From positions 62,001-126,000 of the forward strand of contig NZ_JAAKEC010000008.1 of the NCBI RefSeq assembly GCF_011038975.1: a DNA stretch of 64,000 nucleotides, given 5' to 3'. The position numbers and the translations under genes were made by a program. Shown here piece by piece: positions 24,193-31,915 of this stretch. Below the pieces are notes generated by a model. It was not told where the DNA came from. It ran no database searches and worked only from the letters and a program-made list of their open reading frames with translations. Every line of letters starts with the position of its first letter. Position 1 is the stretch's first letter. This stretch comes from Adlercreutzia sp. ZJ176. GTDB lineage: Bacteria > Actinomycetota > Coriobacteriia > Coriobacteriales > Eggerthellaceae.

Positions 24193-25464
24193 ATGCAAGA
24201 CCAAGCTGTAGCCCAGATCAAGCGCAAGAGGGCCGTCTACCTCGTCCTCTCGACGCTCTCGCTGCTGTTTCTGGGCCTCATCTACGCGTTCTCCATGTTC
24301 GCCGCGCCCCTGTGCGCCACGTTCGGGCTTGAGAAGGACGCCGTGGGGCTCACCTTCAACATCATGATGATCGCGTTCTGCGTCGGCGCCGTCATCGGAT
24401 CGCAGATAGAGGGCAGGCTCGGCGTGCGTGGCACGCTCGTCGTGTCAGCCACCATGTTCCTCGTCGGCTTTGCGGGCACGGGCCTGCTCGGCTACGGCAG
24501 CATCGGGGCCGTCTACGGGTTCTACGGCGTGTGCGGCGGCTTGGGCGTGGGCATAGGCTACAACACGGTCATCGCCACCACCAACGTGTGGTTCCCCGAC
24601 AAGGTGGGCTTCTCCTCCGGCGTGCTCATGATGGGCTTCGGCCTCAGCTCGCTCATCTTCGGCACGCTGTCCGTCAACATCGCCGCGACGGTGGGCCTCG
24701 GCACCGTGCTGATCGCGCTGGGGGCCATCACCGCCGTCATCGTCGTCGTGCTGTCACTCGTCCTGCAGCGGCCGCCCGCCAACGTCGTTGAGCTGATGGC
24801 GCCCGAGAAGGCGGCCGGCGCGGGATACGATCCCGGCGAGGAGGACAAGGCGCTCAAGACCCCGACGTTCTACCTCTACTGGATCTGGGCCGTCATCGTC
24901 ATCGCCATCGGCCTGGCCACCATCGGAAACTGCGCATCTGACGCCCAGATGGTCGGCCTCGACGCGGCGTTCGCCACGCTGCTGGTCGGCTTCGTCTCCA
25001 CCTTCAACGGCGTGGGCCGCGTGATCGTCGGCATGATATACGACAAGACCAACGTGAAGGTCACCATGCTCATCGACGGCCTGGTGGCCGTGGCGGCGAC
25101 CGTCTGCATCATCGGCGCGTTCGTCACCGACATCTCAGTGCTCTACATCGTCGGCGCGTTCTGCTGCGGCTTCTGCTACGGCGGCGTCCCCGTGGTCGCC
25201 TCGGCATTCGCCCGCCAGCGCTTCGGCGCGAAAGAGTACCCGCTGAACCTGTCGCTGGCGAACTTCGCCATCGTGTTCGGCTCGCTCTTGAACGTCGTTG
25301 CGCAGAGCGCCGTCGGCGGTGGCGCCAATCGCCTGGGCGTGTTCGCGGTCATGGCCGCGCTCTCGGTCATCGCCGTGCTCGACGTCATCCCCTTCTCCAA
25401 GAGGTGGAGCGCCGACATGAAGATGCTCGAAGGGAAGCTCGCCGCGCATGAGGCGCGCAGCTAG
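24193..25464 (+). CDS. MFS transporter, oxalate/formate antiporter (OFA)-like
   Basis: A 423-residue carrier with 12 hydrophobic helices. The opening RKRAVYLVLSTLSLLFLGLI, YAFSMFAAPL resembles the OFA group of the major facilitator superfamily, which exchanges small carboxylates; GYNTVIATTNVWFPDKVGFS is the family's helix 4-5 region and CCGFCYGGVPVVASAFA the helix 10 region. The substrate is unknown. GAGGAAGGAACC precedes the chosen ATG; a longer frame upstream is GC-rich and unlike the family. Downstream are two competing hairpins and a small membrane protein gene. Confidence 0.88.
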   Translation: MQDQAVAQIKRKRAVYLVLSTLSLLFLGLIYAFSMFAAPLCATFGLEKDAVGLTFNIMMIAFCVGAVIGSQIEGRLGVRGTLVVSATMFLVGFAGTGLLGYGSIGAVYGFYGVCGGLGVGIGYNTVIATTNVWFPDKVGFSSGVLMMGFGLSSLIFGTLSVNIAATVGLGTVLIALGAITAVIVVVLSLVLQRPPANVVELMAPEKAAGAGYDPGEEDKALKTPTFYLYWIWAVIVIAIGLATIGNCASDAQMVGLDAAFATLLVGFVSTFNGVGRVIVGMIYDKTNVKVTMLIDGLVAVAATVCIIGAFVTDISVLYIVGAFCCGFCYGGVPVVASAFARQRFGAKEYPLNLSLANFAIVFGSLLNVVAQSAVGGGANRLGVFAVMAALSVIAVLDVIPFSKRWSADMKMLEGKLAAHEARS

Positions 25465-25479
25465 CATCCCGCTATGTAC

Positions 25480-25558
25480 CACCGTTGCTGCTGGAGCATC
25501 CCAGCAGCAACGGTGAGGGGCGGCTCAATCCCCCTGGTGGTCGCCCCTCACCGTTGCT
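25480..25558 (+). promoter_or_regulatory. Two mutually exclusive long hairpins (attenuator-like)
   Basis: Stem A pairs 25480-25494 with 25501-25515 (15 bp, loop AGCATC). Stem B pairs 25506-25522 with 25542-25558 (17 bp, loop of 19 nt). The segment CAACGGTG (25508-25515) belongs to both, so only one can form. Neither is followed by a T-tract. The following gene starts 45 nt later. CACCGTTGCT occurs at both outer ends as a direct repeat. Confidence 0.6.
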
Positions 25559-25602
25559 TGACGCAACGCCTCGCCAAGCAGACGTGCGGAAGGAGCACGA
25601 CA

Positions 25603-25920
25603 ATGAGCAAGAAGCGCCAGCGCCGGGAGGAAGCACTGGCCGAGATCGCGCAGCTGCGCGACTCCCGACGTGCCAATATACTCATCTGCGTATGCGCCTT
25701 CGCCATGGCCGTCATCGTCATCGCTGCCTCGATCTTCGCCCTCTCGCGCGCAAGCGAGAACATGATCGTGCGGGCGCTGGTCATGTTCGCCTCCATAGGC
25801 CTCGCCATCCAAGGCGGGTCAGCCAGCATGAAGTTCACCAAGTCGGGAAACCGCATCAAGTACCTGAAGCAGAGCCTCGGCATCACCGACGAGGACATCA
25901 AGACCTTCTGCAAGAACTAG
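25603..25920 (+). CDS. Small membrane protein
   Basis: A 105-residue protein: a basic, charged N-terminus (MSKKRQRREEALAEIAQLRD), two hydrophobic helices (ILICVCAFAMAVIVIAASIF and MIVRALVMFASIGLAIQGGS) and a charged C-terminus with ITDEDIKTF. No family is recognised. GGAAGGAG lies 9 nt before the ATG. It sits behind a strongly structured leader, which suggests regulated expression, and converges with another small basic membrane protein that also begins MSKK. Confidence 0.7.
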   Translation: MSKKRQRREEALAEIAQLRDSRRANILICVCAFAMAVIVIAASIFALSRASENMIVRALVMFASIGLAIQGGSASMKFTKSGNRIKYLKQSLGITDEDIKTFCKN

Positions 25921-25937
25921 GGAGCCACGAAGGTCCG

Positions 25938-26252
25938 CTACTTGCCCATGGTGCTGAGGCCCTGGCCCGTCACCTCCGTGACGATGACGAACGCGCAGAC
26001 GAGCAGGATCATGACAACCCACAGCAGGCGCTTCGCCCACTTCGTCGGCAGCGGCCCCACCCAATCAGAGCGCGAGTCGGTCTCCACGGTGCTGGCCACG
26101 CTCAAGACCTCCTTGTCGAACAGCGTGTTGCACACGGTGCAGCGGCTCCTTGACTTTGACATGCGCCCGCAGAACGGGCACACGATGGCGTCAGACTCCA
26201 GCGCCTCTCGGCGCCTCTGACGAGCCCTCTGCGTCTTGGCCTTCTTCGACAT
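25938..26252 (-). CDS. Small zinc-ribbon membrane protein
   Basis: A 104-residue protein. The basic N-terminus is followed by a zinc ribbon CPFCGRMSKSRSRCTVCNTL and a single transmembrane helix (LLWVVMILLVCAFVIVTEVT) near the C-terminus. AGGGGGAATCTT precedes the ATG. No function is known; zinc-ribbon proteins of this plan are frequent near molybdoenzyme loci in this family of bacteria. It is the last gene on the minus strand after the MFS carrier of the molybdoenzyme locus, separated by three hairpins. Confidence 0.7.
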   Translation of the reverse strand: MSKKAKTQRARQRRREALESDAIVCPFCGRMSKSRSRCTVCNTLFDKEVLSVASTVETDSRSDWVGPLPTKWAKRLLWVVMILLVCAFVIVTEVTGQGLSTMGK

Positions 26253-26289
26253 AAGATTCCCCCTGTCCTTATCACGTCAGGCCCCCAAA

Positions 26290-26477
26290 GGCGCCTGAAG
26301 CGTCTGCCGGCGCAATCCTCGCCGGGCGCTTCAGGCGCCCGCATCCCAGCAGCACAGTCGAAAGCAAGCAACGGCAAGGTGCCGCCAGCGCGTCCTTTCG
26401 GGGGACGCGGCTGGCGGCACCTCTGCGCAAAGGCCTCGCGTGCCGAAGCAGGCAACGCAGCCTCAGGCTTCGGCGCG
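26290..26477. repeat. Three consecutive large hairpins
   Basis: Hairpin 1 pairs 26290-26302 with 26327-26339 (13 bp) plus an inner CCGGCG/CGCCGG. Hairpin 2 pairs 26377-26389 with 26410-26422 (13 bp) plus an inner GCGTCC/GGACGC. Hairpin 3 is formed by GCCGAAGC and GCTTCGGC near 26442-26474. They separate the MFS gene from the small zinc-ribbon gene and may act as terminators in both directions or as a structured RNA. Confidence 0.6.
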
Positions 26478-26493
26478 TCGAAGGCCGCAAACC

Positions 26494-27897
26494 TTAGGCG
26501 TTCTTCGCATCGACGGCGATGTCATCGATGTTCATACCCTTAGCGCCCTTCGGCAGCAAGAACCCTGCCAGAAAACCGCATCCCATGGGAACGGCGAGCA
26601 GCATGATCAGCGGGGAGAACGCCCAGCCTGCCGCCTTCAAGCCGCCCAGGATGATGGGCGAGAAGATGCCGGCGGACTTGCCGAGCGCCACGATGGTGGC
26701 CACGCCGGAGTTGCGGAACTCGGTCGGGTAGGACTCGGACATCATCGGCTGAGCTGCGGTGATGGCGTAGTTCAGCGAGAAGCCCATGAAGACGAACGAG
26801 ATGAGGTACGGCCAGAAGCTGGTTGCCGCGGGCATGGTGACCACGAAGCCCGTGATGATGCAGGCGGCCACCGAGAGCGCGTAGCCGAACATGAGGTTGC
26901 GCTTGCGCCCCACGGCCTCGGACACGAAGCCCGTCGTGCAGTTCGCCACGACAGAGGCGGCGTTCTGGGCCATGGCCAGCATGTAGGACGTGGTGACCAC
27001 GCCGCCGGTCGCCTCGAGCATGAGGGCGGGCAGCCACGCGTTCACGCCGTAGATGCTGAAGTTGCCTGCGAAGTAGATGATGACCAGGGCGATGGTGGTC
27101 TTGAGGTAGCGGCCCCTCCACACCTCGACCGGGCTCGACTTGCCGGCGACCGGCGGGATGATGATGTTCTCGGCCTTCAGCTCATACGGCATGGCCTTGC
27201 CGGCGCGCTTCTGGATGCGCTCGAGCGTGTCGACGGCGCCCTGGGGGTTGCCGTGGACGGCGTACCAGTGAGCCGACTCCGGCGTGAACTTGCCGAAGGC
27301 GAACGCGTAGAGCACGGGCAAGGCGCCGATGGCGTAGCACACGTGCCACGTGGTGATCTGGACGACGATCGTGCCGACGAGCGCCGCCATGACCCAGCCG
27401 ACGATCATCCACGCCATGCCGAACGTGATGAAGAACGAGCGCTGCTTGGTGGGAGTGAACTCCGTGAACATCGTGGTGACGATAGGCGTGCAGACGCCCA
27501 GGAACAGGCCGGCGATGACGCGAAACGCCGCGAAGACCGTGTAGTTCGGCGCGAAGATGCACGGGATGGTGAACAGGCCGTACATGAACGTGCCGACGGT
27601 CAGCACCCTCTTGCGCCCGAAGTTGTCGGACAGCGGACCGGCTGCGAACGAGCCGATGACGATGCCGATAGTCGACCAGGAGGACAAGGCACCCTTCAGT
27701 GCGTCATTGCCTTCCGGACCGAAGAAATCCTGCATGATCTGCGTGTTGGTGTAAGAGATGATCATGTAGTCGTAGCCGTCGAACATCATGGCGATGCCGA
27801 CTAAGAACAGAATAGAGATGGTGAACTTGCTGACTCCGAGCGAGTCAATGGCCTGGGAAATGGTGAACTTTCCCGGGCTTGCCGCGGTGGAACCCAT
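26494..27897 (-). CDS. MFS transporter, aromatic acid:proton symporter (AAHS)-like
   Basis: A 467-residue carrier with 12 helices and a central cytoplasmic loop. The N-terminal region FLVGIAMMFDGYDYMIISYT has the DGYD motif characteristic of the AAHS group (benzoate, protocatechuate and related acids), and GPLSDNFGRKRVL is the MFS loop 2-3 motif. The second half has GFVSEAVGRKRNL. AAGGAGGGGTTAT precedes the ATG. It lies downstream of the molybdoenzyme gene set behind a terminator-like hairpin, so it may use both read-through and its own start. An aromatic or phenolic acid substrate is inferred from the family and the neighbours. Confidence 0.88.
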   Translation of the reverse strand: MGSTAASPGKFTISQAIDSLGVSKFTISILFLVGIAMMFDGYDYMIISYTNTQIMQDFFGPEGNDALKGALSSWSTIGIVIGSFAAGPLSDNFGRKRVLTVGTFMYGLFTIPCIFAPNYTVFAAFRVIAGLFLGVCTPIVTTMFTEFTPTKQRSFFITFGMAWMIVGWVMAALVGTIVVQITTWHVCYAIGALPVLYAFAFGKFTPESAHWYAVHGNPQGAVDTLERIQKRAGKAMPYELKAENIIIPPVAGKSSPVEVWRGRYLKTTIALVIIYFAGNFSIYGVNAWLPALMLEATGGVVTTSYMLAMAQNAASVVANCTTGFVSEAVGRKRNLMFGYALSVAACIITGFVVTMPAATSFWPYLISFVFMGFSLNYAITAAQPMMSESYPTEFRNSGVATIVALGKSAGIFSPIILGGLKAAGWAFSPLIMLLAVPMGCGFLAGFLLPKGAKGMNIDDIAVDAKNA

Positions 27898-27916
27898 ATA
27901 ACCCCTCCTTAGAAAC

Positions 27917-27962
27917 GTAAAGGGAGGAGAACCCCTTCTGCCAAGCAGGCGGTTCCCCTCCC
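27917..27962 (-). terminator. Hairpin between the zinc-ribbon gene and the MFS gene
   Basis: Arms 27951-27962 and 27922-27933 (12 bp with one G-U pair) followed on the minus strand by TTTACGTTTCT. It probably lowers, rather than abolishes, transcription of the carrier gene. Confidence 0.6.
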
Positions 27963-27973
27963 AAGACCAGAGC

Positions 27974-28171
27974 CTAATCCCTCAGATGACGCTCTTCGTC
28001 TGTGATGGGCTTGAAAGTTGCGCCCGCGATGGTGTCGTCGATGACCTTGGCGGCCCCGCACTTCTTGCACACCTCGGCAGCGGCGGCGTTGAACGTGTCG
28101 CACTCAGCGCACTTCCACAGAATCTTCCCCAGCGGCGGCGGACGGAAGCCGCCCTTTTCCTGCTTAGACAT
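27974..28171 (-). CDS. Small zinc-ribbon protein of the molybdoenzyme operon
   Basis: A 65-residue soluble protein with one rubredoxin-like or zinc knuckle: CAECDTFNAAAAEVCKKCGA. The N-terminus GGFRPPPLGKILWK and acidic C-terminus DEERHLRD are otherwise unremarkable. GAGGAGG precedes the ATG. It follows the ferredoxin gene by 28 nt and is clearly part of the same transcript; it could be an electron carrier (if iron-bound), a scaffold for enzyme assembly, or a metal chaperone. Confidence 0.75.
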   Translation of the reverse strand: MSKQEKGGFRPPPLGKILWKCAECDTFNAAAAEVCKKCGAAKVIDDTIAGATFKPITDEERHLRD

Positions 28172-28199
28172 TGCTGTCTACCTCCTCGGACGAGACGAA

Positions 28200-28556
28200 C
28201 TATATCGAGAAAAGCACCATCTTGGGCTTTTCCGCCAACTTGGCTGCCAGCTCCTCCTTGGGGCCCCAGTACATGATTCCCGACTGGCAGTGGTGTACGC
28301 AGGTGGGCAGCTTGCCCTTCGCGGTGCGCTCGGCGCACAGATCGCACAGCTCGGTGGGAAGCGGCAGGTAGGTCCACTCCCAGTCGCCGTTGATGTTCTT
28401 CACCGGGCCGTACTCGAGCGTCCTGATGCCGAACTGGCCGACGGGCAGGTCATGCTCCTTCTTGCACGCCACCTCGCAGGTGTGGCAGTTGGTGCAGAAC
28501 TCATAGTCGATAAGCAGACCGTACTCGCTAGTCTCCTTCGAAACGGGTGTAGTCAT
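28200..28556 (-). CDS. Ferredoxin-type subunit with two [4Fe-4S] motifs
   Basis: A 118-residue iron-sulfur protein. CTNCHTCEVACKKEHD (C-x2-C-x2-C-x3-C) and CDLCAERTAKGKLPTCVHHC supply the ligands for two [4Fe-4S] clusters in the manner of a shortened DmsB/NrfC-type electron-transfer subunit, which is normally around 200 residues with four clusters. The start is set at ATG within the tail of the molybdoenzyme gene (29-nt overlap), with AGGAGGAGG upstream; a TTG further up is less likely. It probably passes electrons to the molybdoenzyme. Confidence 0.88.
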   Translation of the reverse strand: MTTPVSKETSEYGLLIDYEFCTNCHTCEVACKKEHDLPVGQFGIRTLEYGPVKNINGDWEWTYLPLPTELCDLCAERTAKGKLPTCVHHCQSGIMYWGPKEELAAKLAEKPKMVLFSI

Positions 28557-30894
28557 AGCCTCCGAAACCTCCTCCTCGTGTGACAATCTCGCTCGGCGAG
28601 CAATCGTTCTCGGGCGTGACCTTGTAGCACTTGCACAGCGAACTCTTGTAGGGAGCGCCGTAGTGCGTCGGGCCGTAGACGCCCATGGTCGTCAGGTTGT
28701 TGGCGTTGCAGTCGAACACGCCGTACAGGCTGGGCTCGGCAGCCTCGCGCTCGGGGAACCACCAGCCGTGGCGGGCGCGCACGAGGTTCGGCATGAGGCC
28801 CGGGGCGATGTGCGCCTGCTGCTTGCACTTGCCGCGGCGGTTCTCGAACCAGACCCAGTCGCCTTCTTTGATGCCCTGCTCCTTGGCGATCTCCGGCGAG
28901 ATGTCGGCGATGGCGGTCGGATGGACCTCGCGCATGGTCGGCAGCTGGCGATGCTCGGAGTGGAACAGGCCGATGTGGCGGTGGCCCGAGGTGTAGATGT
29001 AGGGGTACTGCTCGTAGAGCTCGGGGGTGCGGTAAGGCGACTCGTAGGGCTCCATGTGATGAGGCAGCGGATCGAAGCCCCACACGTCGAACAGCGGCGA
29101 GGAGAGCTCGTACAGGCCGGTCGCGGTCACGAAGCCGGGGTTGCCGTCCTCGCGCAGCAGGCCCTTCTTGTACTTCTCGTAGGTCTCGTTGAAGTCCCAC
29201 CAGTCGTACACCTTGTGGGTGAGCTCCTCGAAGGTGTAGTCGACGCCATTGCCGTCGTCCTGGATCATGTAGGTCAGGAAGTCGCGGACGGTCTCGAACT
29301 GGCCGAAGAAGTCCGGGTTGAAGCGCTTGCCCAGGTAGAAGACGAGCTCCTCGTCCATCATGCACTCGTAGTAGCGGTCAGCGGAGGCCGTGATGGTGCG
29401 CAGCGGCTGCCACCAGGAGCGGAAGGAGTCGCGCTCGACGGACATGGCGACGGGGAGCACCAGGTCGGCGAAGGCGACGGCCGTCGGGGTCAGGTAGTAG
29501 TCGACCACGACCGTGTAGGGGACGTTCTTCCACGCGCGGTAGATGCGCGGGGCGTCGCCGCCCATGTTGGCGATCGGGTTGGTGCCGTGGACCCACATGA
29601 GCTGAGGCATGTAGGGCACGCCGGTCTCCATGGCCTCCAGCAGCAGGTCGGGCGGGATGAACGGGGTGTAGCCCGCGTTGTGGATGGGCGACTGCTTGGT
29701 GCCGATGCGGCGGTCGAGCATGTCCTGGGAGATGAACTCGAGGCCGCAGCCGTACTTCTTGGAGGAGTTGTACGCGTAGCGGACGAGCACGTTGCCGCCG
29801 GGAACGTCGAGGTTGCCGCACAGCGCCGTGATGTCGGAGATGGCGAACGAAGCCTCCATGGCAGCGATCTGCATGTCGATGGCGAGGCCCCACTGGATGG
29901 CGCCGGGCTTGGCCGCCGCGAACATGCGGGACGCGTCGATGATGGTCTGCTCCTCAACCCAGCAGATCTCGGCCACCTTGTCGGTCGGGTACTCTTGGAC
30001 GCGCTCCACCAGGTCATCGAAGCCGTACGTCCAGTTTTCGACGAAGTCGTGGTCGTAGAGGTCCTCGTTGATGATGACGTTGAGCATGCCCATGGCCAGC
30101 GCGCAGTCGGTGCCGGGGCGCACCTGCAGCCAGATGTCGGCCTTGGAGGCCAGCCAGGTGAGCGCCGGGTCAACCACGATGAACTTAGTGCCCATGCGCA
30201 TGAGGTCGATGAGCCAGTGGCCCATGAAGCCGTCGCCGTTCGAGGCCAGAGGCTCGTTGCCCCAGACGATGACGACCTCGGGGCACTTCCAGTCCTTGTT
30301 CTCGTAGCGATCGGGATGCAGCTGTGCCGCGTCCAGGATCCAGCAGTCGCCGTCCTTCATCAGGTTGGCGGTCATGCGGGGCTGGTAGCACGAGTCTGCG
30401 GACAAGAAGCCGAAGGCCATGTTCGGAGAGCCGAAGACGGCGCGCAGGCACATGGCGCCGTGCCACATGGCGTTGCGGCCCGTGCCGGACAGGGCGACGA
30501 TGCCCTCAGGCCCGATTCCGCCGTACTCGTTCTTGATGGTGTCGCACACCTTCGCGTAGGTTTCCTCCAGCCAGTTGAAGGCTTCCTCCCACGTGATGCG
30601 CTTCCACTTGTTCTCGCCCTTTTCGCCATCGCGGAGGAGAGGCCACTTCAGGCGATCGTTGTTGTAGATGTTCTCCACCATGTTCAGGCAGCGAAGGCAG
30701 AGACGACCCTGGCTGTACCCGAAGTTGGGGTCACCCTCAATCTTCTCGAGCTTTCCGTCCTTGACGTACGTGAGAACGCCGCAGCCGTTGTGACAACCAG
30801 GGCCCGTCCAGACCGAGGTACGCGTCACCTCATAACCATCTTCAAACCAACGCCAATCATCTTTGTACAGATCTTTGTTGTATTCGTTGATCAT
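28528..30894 (-). CDS. Molybdopterin oxidoreductase, catechol dehydroxylase-like (DMSO reductase superfamily)
   Basis: A 788-residue enzyme with bis-molybdopterin guanine dinucleotide cofactor. GCHNGCG (Cys34, Cys38) and CLRC (Cys66, Cys69) hold the N-terminal [4Fe-4S] cluster. SADSCYQPR at 165-173 is the region that supplies the molybdenum ligand (Asp, Ser or Cys; not decidable by eye). WGNEPLASNGDGFMGHWLID, VDPALTWLASKAD and WVHGTNPIANMGG are cofactor-binding stretches. No twin-arginine signal is present, so the enzyme is cytoplasmic. The N-terminal style (SVWTGPGCHNGCGVLTYVKD) resembles the gut-bacterial catechol dehydroxylases and relatives of acetylene hydratase and pyrogallol transhydroxylase. 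The neighbours (ferredoxin, AAHS carrier) fit reduction of an imported phenolic compound. ATG is chosen over a TTG two codons upstream; GGGGGG precedes it. Confidence 0.9.
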   Translation of the reverse strand: MINEYNKDLYKDDWRWFEDGYEVTRTSVWTGPGCHNGCGVLTYVKDGKLEKIEGDPNFGYSQGRLCLRCLNMVENIYNNDRLKWPLLRDGEKGENKWKRITWEEAFNWLEETYAKVCDTIKNEYGGIGPEGIVALSGTGRNAMWHGAMCLRAVFGSPNMAFGFLSADSCYQPRMTANLMKDGDCWILDAAQLHPDRYENKDWKCPEVVIVWGNEPLASNGDGFMGHWLIDLMRMGTKFIVVDPALTWLASKADIWLQVRPGTDCALAMGMLNVIINEDLYDHDFVENWTYGFDDLVERVQEYPTDKVAEICWVEEQTIIDASRMFAAAKPGAIQWGLAIDMQIAAMEASFAISDITALCGNLDVPGGNVLVRYAYNSSKKYGCGLEFISQDMLDRRIGTKQSPIHNAGYTPFIPPDLLLEAMETGVPYMPQLMWVHGTNPIANMGGDAPRIYRAWKNVPYTVVVDYYLTPTAVAFADLVLPVAMSVERDSFRSWWQPLRTITASADRYYECMMDEELVFYLGKRFNPDFFGQFETVRDFLTYMIQDDGNGVDYTFEELTHKVYDWWDFNETYEKYKKGLLREDGNPGFVTATGLYELSSPLFDVWGFDPLPHHMEPYESPYRTPELYEQYPYIYTSGHRHIGLFHSEHRQLPTMREVHPTAIADISPEIAKEQGIKEGDWVWFENRRGKCKQQAHIAPGLMPNLVRARHGWWFPEREAAEPSLYGVFDCNANNLTTMGVYGPTHYGAPYKSSLCKCYKVTPENDCSPSEIVTRGGGFGGYDYTRFEGD

Positions 30895-31069
30895 GAGCAA
30901 ACCCCCCTTTCTAAAGAGATTCAGCTGACTTTTCTTCTTTCTATTCCCCAGGTCCCCTGCGTTGCTCTTCAGCCAAGTCCTGACGCCGCCTCACCCCGAG
31001 AGCGCCGCAGGCCTTCTCTCTCCTCGCCTCATCGCGCGCAGCTGAACCTGAAAAACCAACGGGATCCTG

Positions 31070-31279
31070 CTACTTGGCCGCAGGAGGCTTCGGAGCGCCG
31101 GGGGCCTTCGGGGCGCCGGGCGCGACGGGAGCGGCACCCGGAGCCTTGGGGGCCGCGCTCTCGGGCGGCGTGAGATCGGCGCCGCACTTCTTGCACTTGG
31201 TGTTAGCAGGCGGGTTGAACTGGCCGCACGAAGGGCAGGTGGTCATCATCTCGTCAAACGAAGGTGGTCTAAAGCACAT
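31070..31279 (-). CDS. Small zinc-ribbon protein with Pro/Ala-rich tail
   Basis: A 69-residue protein, first gene of the molybdoenzyme operon. CPSCGQFNPPANTKCKKCGA is a four-cysteine knuckle; the remaining 35 residues are a proline/alanine/glycine/lysine-rich repeat tail (APKAPGA, APGAPKAPGAPKPPAAK). AAAAGGA precedes the ATG. A gap of 175 nt without a clear terminator separates it from the molybdoenzyme gene. The zinc knuckle resembles those of the 65- and 104-residue proteins in the same locus. Confidence 0.7.
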   Translation of the reverse strand: MCFRPPSFDEMMTTCPSCGQFNPPANTKCKKCGADLTPPESAAPKAPGAAPVAPGAPKAPGAPKPPAAK

Positions 31280-31407
31280 GTGAGTATCCTTTTCTCAAGA
31301 CTCCGCACTGTTGCGCCGTGCGAGTGGACGACTCTCATCCACAGGCCGCAGGCTACCAACGAAACGCGAGGCCTCCGTACCGAGGCACGTATGAAAAAGG
31401 GTGATCT

Positions 31408-31441
31408 AATACTGTGCGCTATAGGCTCATACAGCAGTATT
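31408..31441 (-). promoter_or_regulatory. Dyad in the promoter region of the molybdoenzyme operon
   Basis: AATACTG and CAGTATT are inverted, 20 bp apart (two helical turns centre to centre), in the A+T-rich region 130 nt upstream of the first gene. On the minus strand TTGAAT is followed 15 nt later by TATAGC within the dyad. The arrangement suits binding of a dimeric regulator such as a LuxR-type protein. Confidence 0.4.
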
Positions 31442-31500
31442 CAAGTGCTTGAGCAGGTGTTTTGCGAAGCGTTCTCATACGGGGAACGGCGCGCTAACAC

Positions 31501-31541
31501 GAGGGAGGCCCCGATCCTCAAAGCGGATCGGGGCCTCCCTC
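31501..31541. terminator. Perfect 17-bp hairpin, probable dnaE terminator
   Basis: GAGGGAGGCCCCGATCC pairs with GGATCGGGGCCTCCCTC around TCAAAGC. It lies between dnaE and the molybdoenzyme operon. Neither side has a strong T-tract, but the stem is the strongest in the gap and could stop transcription from both directions. Confidence 0.55.
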
Positions 31542-31633
31542 GCGCTGTTTCGCCACCGCCTCAGAGGAGACGGCTTCTGTCTTTTTCGAGCGCCCGCGGG
31601 ACGCCCGTGGGACGCGCCAGCTGTGCCCTCTGC

Positions 31634-31787
31634 GTCATCCCGAGCGGAGTCCTTGCAGGTGAAGAACCGAAGAGCCTAGCTGCAGGTGGGTTGCGCAGGC
31701 AGGCGCACAAGGTGCCCCTCGTGTCATCCTGAGCGGAGCGCCCGCAACTTGACCAGATACGACACCATGGGAGACGAGCGTCTCTGC
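31634..31787. repeat. Partial copies of the 128-bp palindromic element
   Basis: Degenerate left ends of the dispersed element begin near 31634 (GTCATCCCGAGCGGAG) and 31721 (GTGTCATCCTGAGCGGAGCG) and break off after 40-60 bp. The rest of the 31542-32164 gap contains no supportable gene; it holds further low-identity direct repeats (near 32060-32130, with CTACGCTGGG-type units). Confidence 0.55.
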
Positions 31788-31915
31788 ATGTCATCCTGAG
31801 CGCAGCGCCCGCAGGGCGCGGAGTCGAAGGATCTGGTCGCAAGTGGAGTGCGCATGCGGGCGCATCACGCTCGGGACCAGATCCTTCGACTCGCTTCGCT
31901 CGCTCAGGATGACAT
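31788..31915. repeat. Dispersed 128-bp palindromic element, copy 1
   Basis: Ends TGTCATCCTGAGCG and CGCTCAGGATGACA are inverted repeats; internal arms GAGTCGAAGGATCTGGTC and GACCAGATCCTTCGACTC pair as well, around a 35-nt centre. The same element recurs at 35.9 kb and 53.1 kb. It resembles REP/BIME or MITE-like elements seen in many gut bacteria; it has no coding capacity. Confidence 0.8.

Noticed and set aside
31280-31732. A plus-strand gene upstream of the molybdoenzyme operon
   Set aside because: The frame runs through the promoter region and the 17-bp hairpin, has no ribosome site and no recognisable domain.
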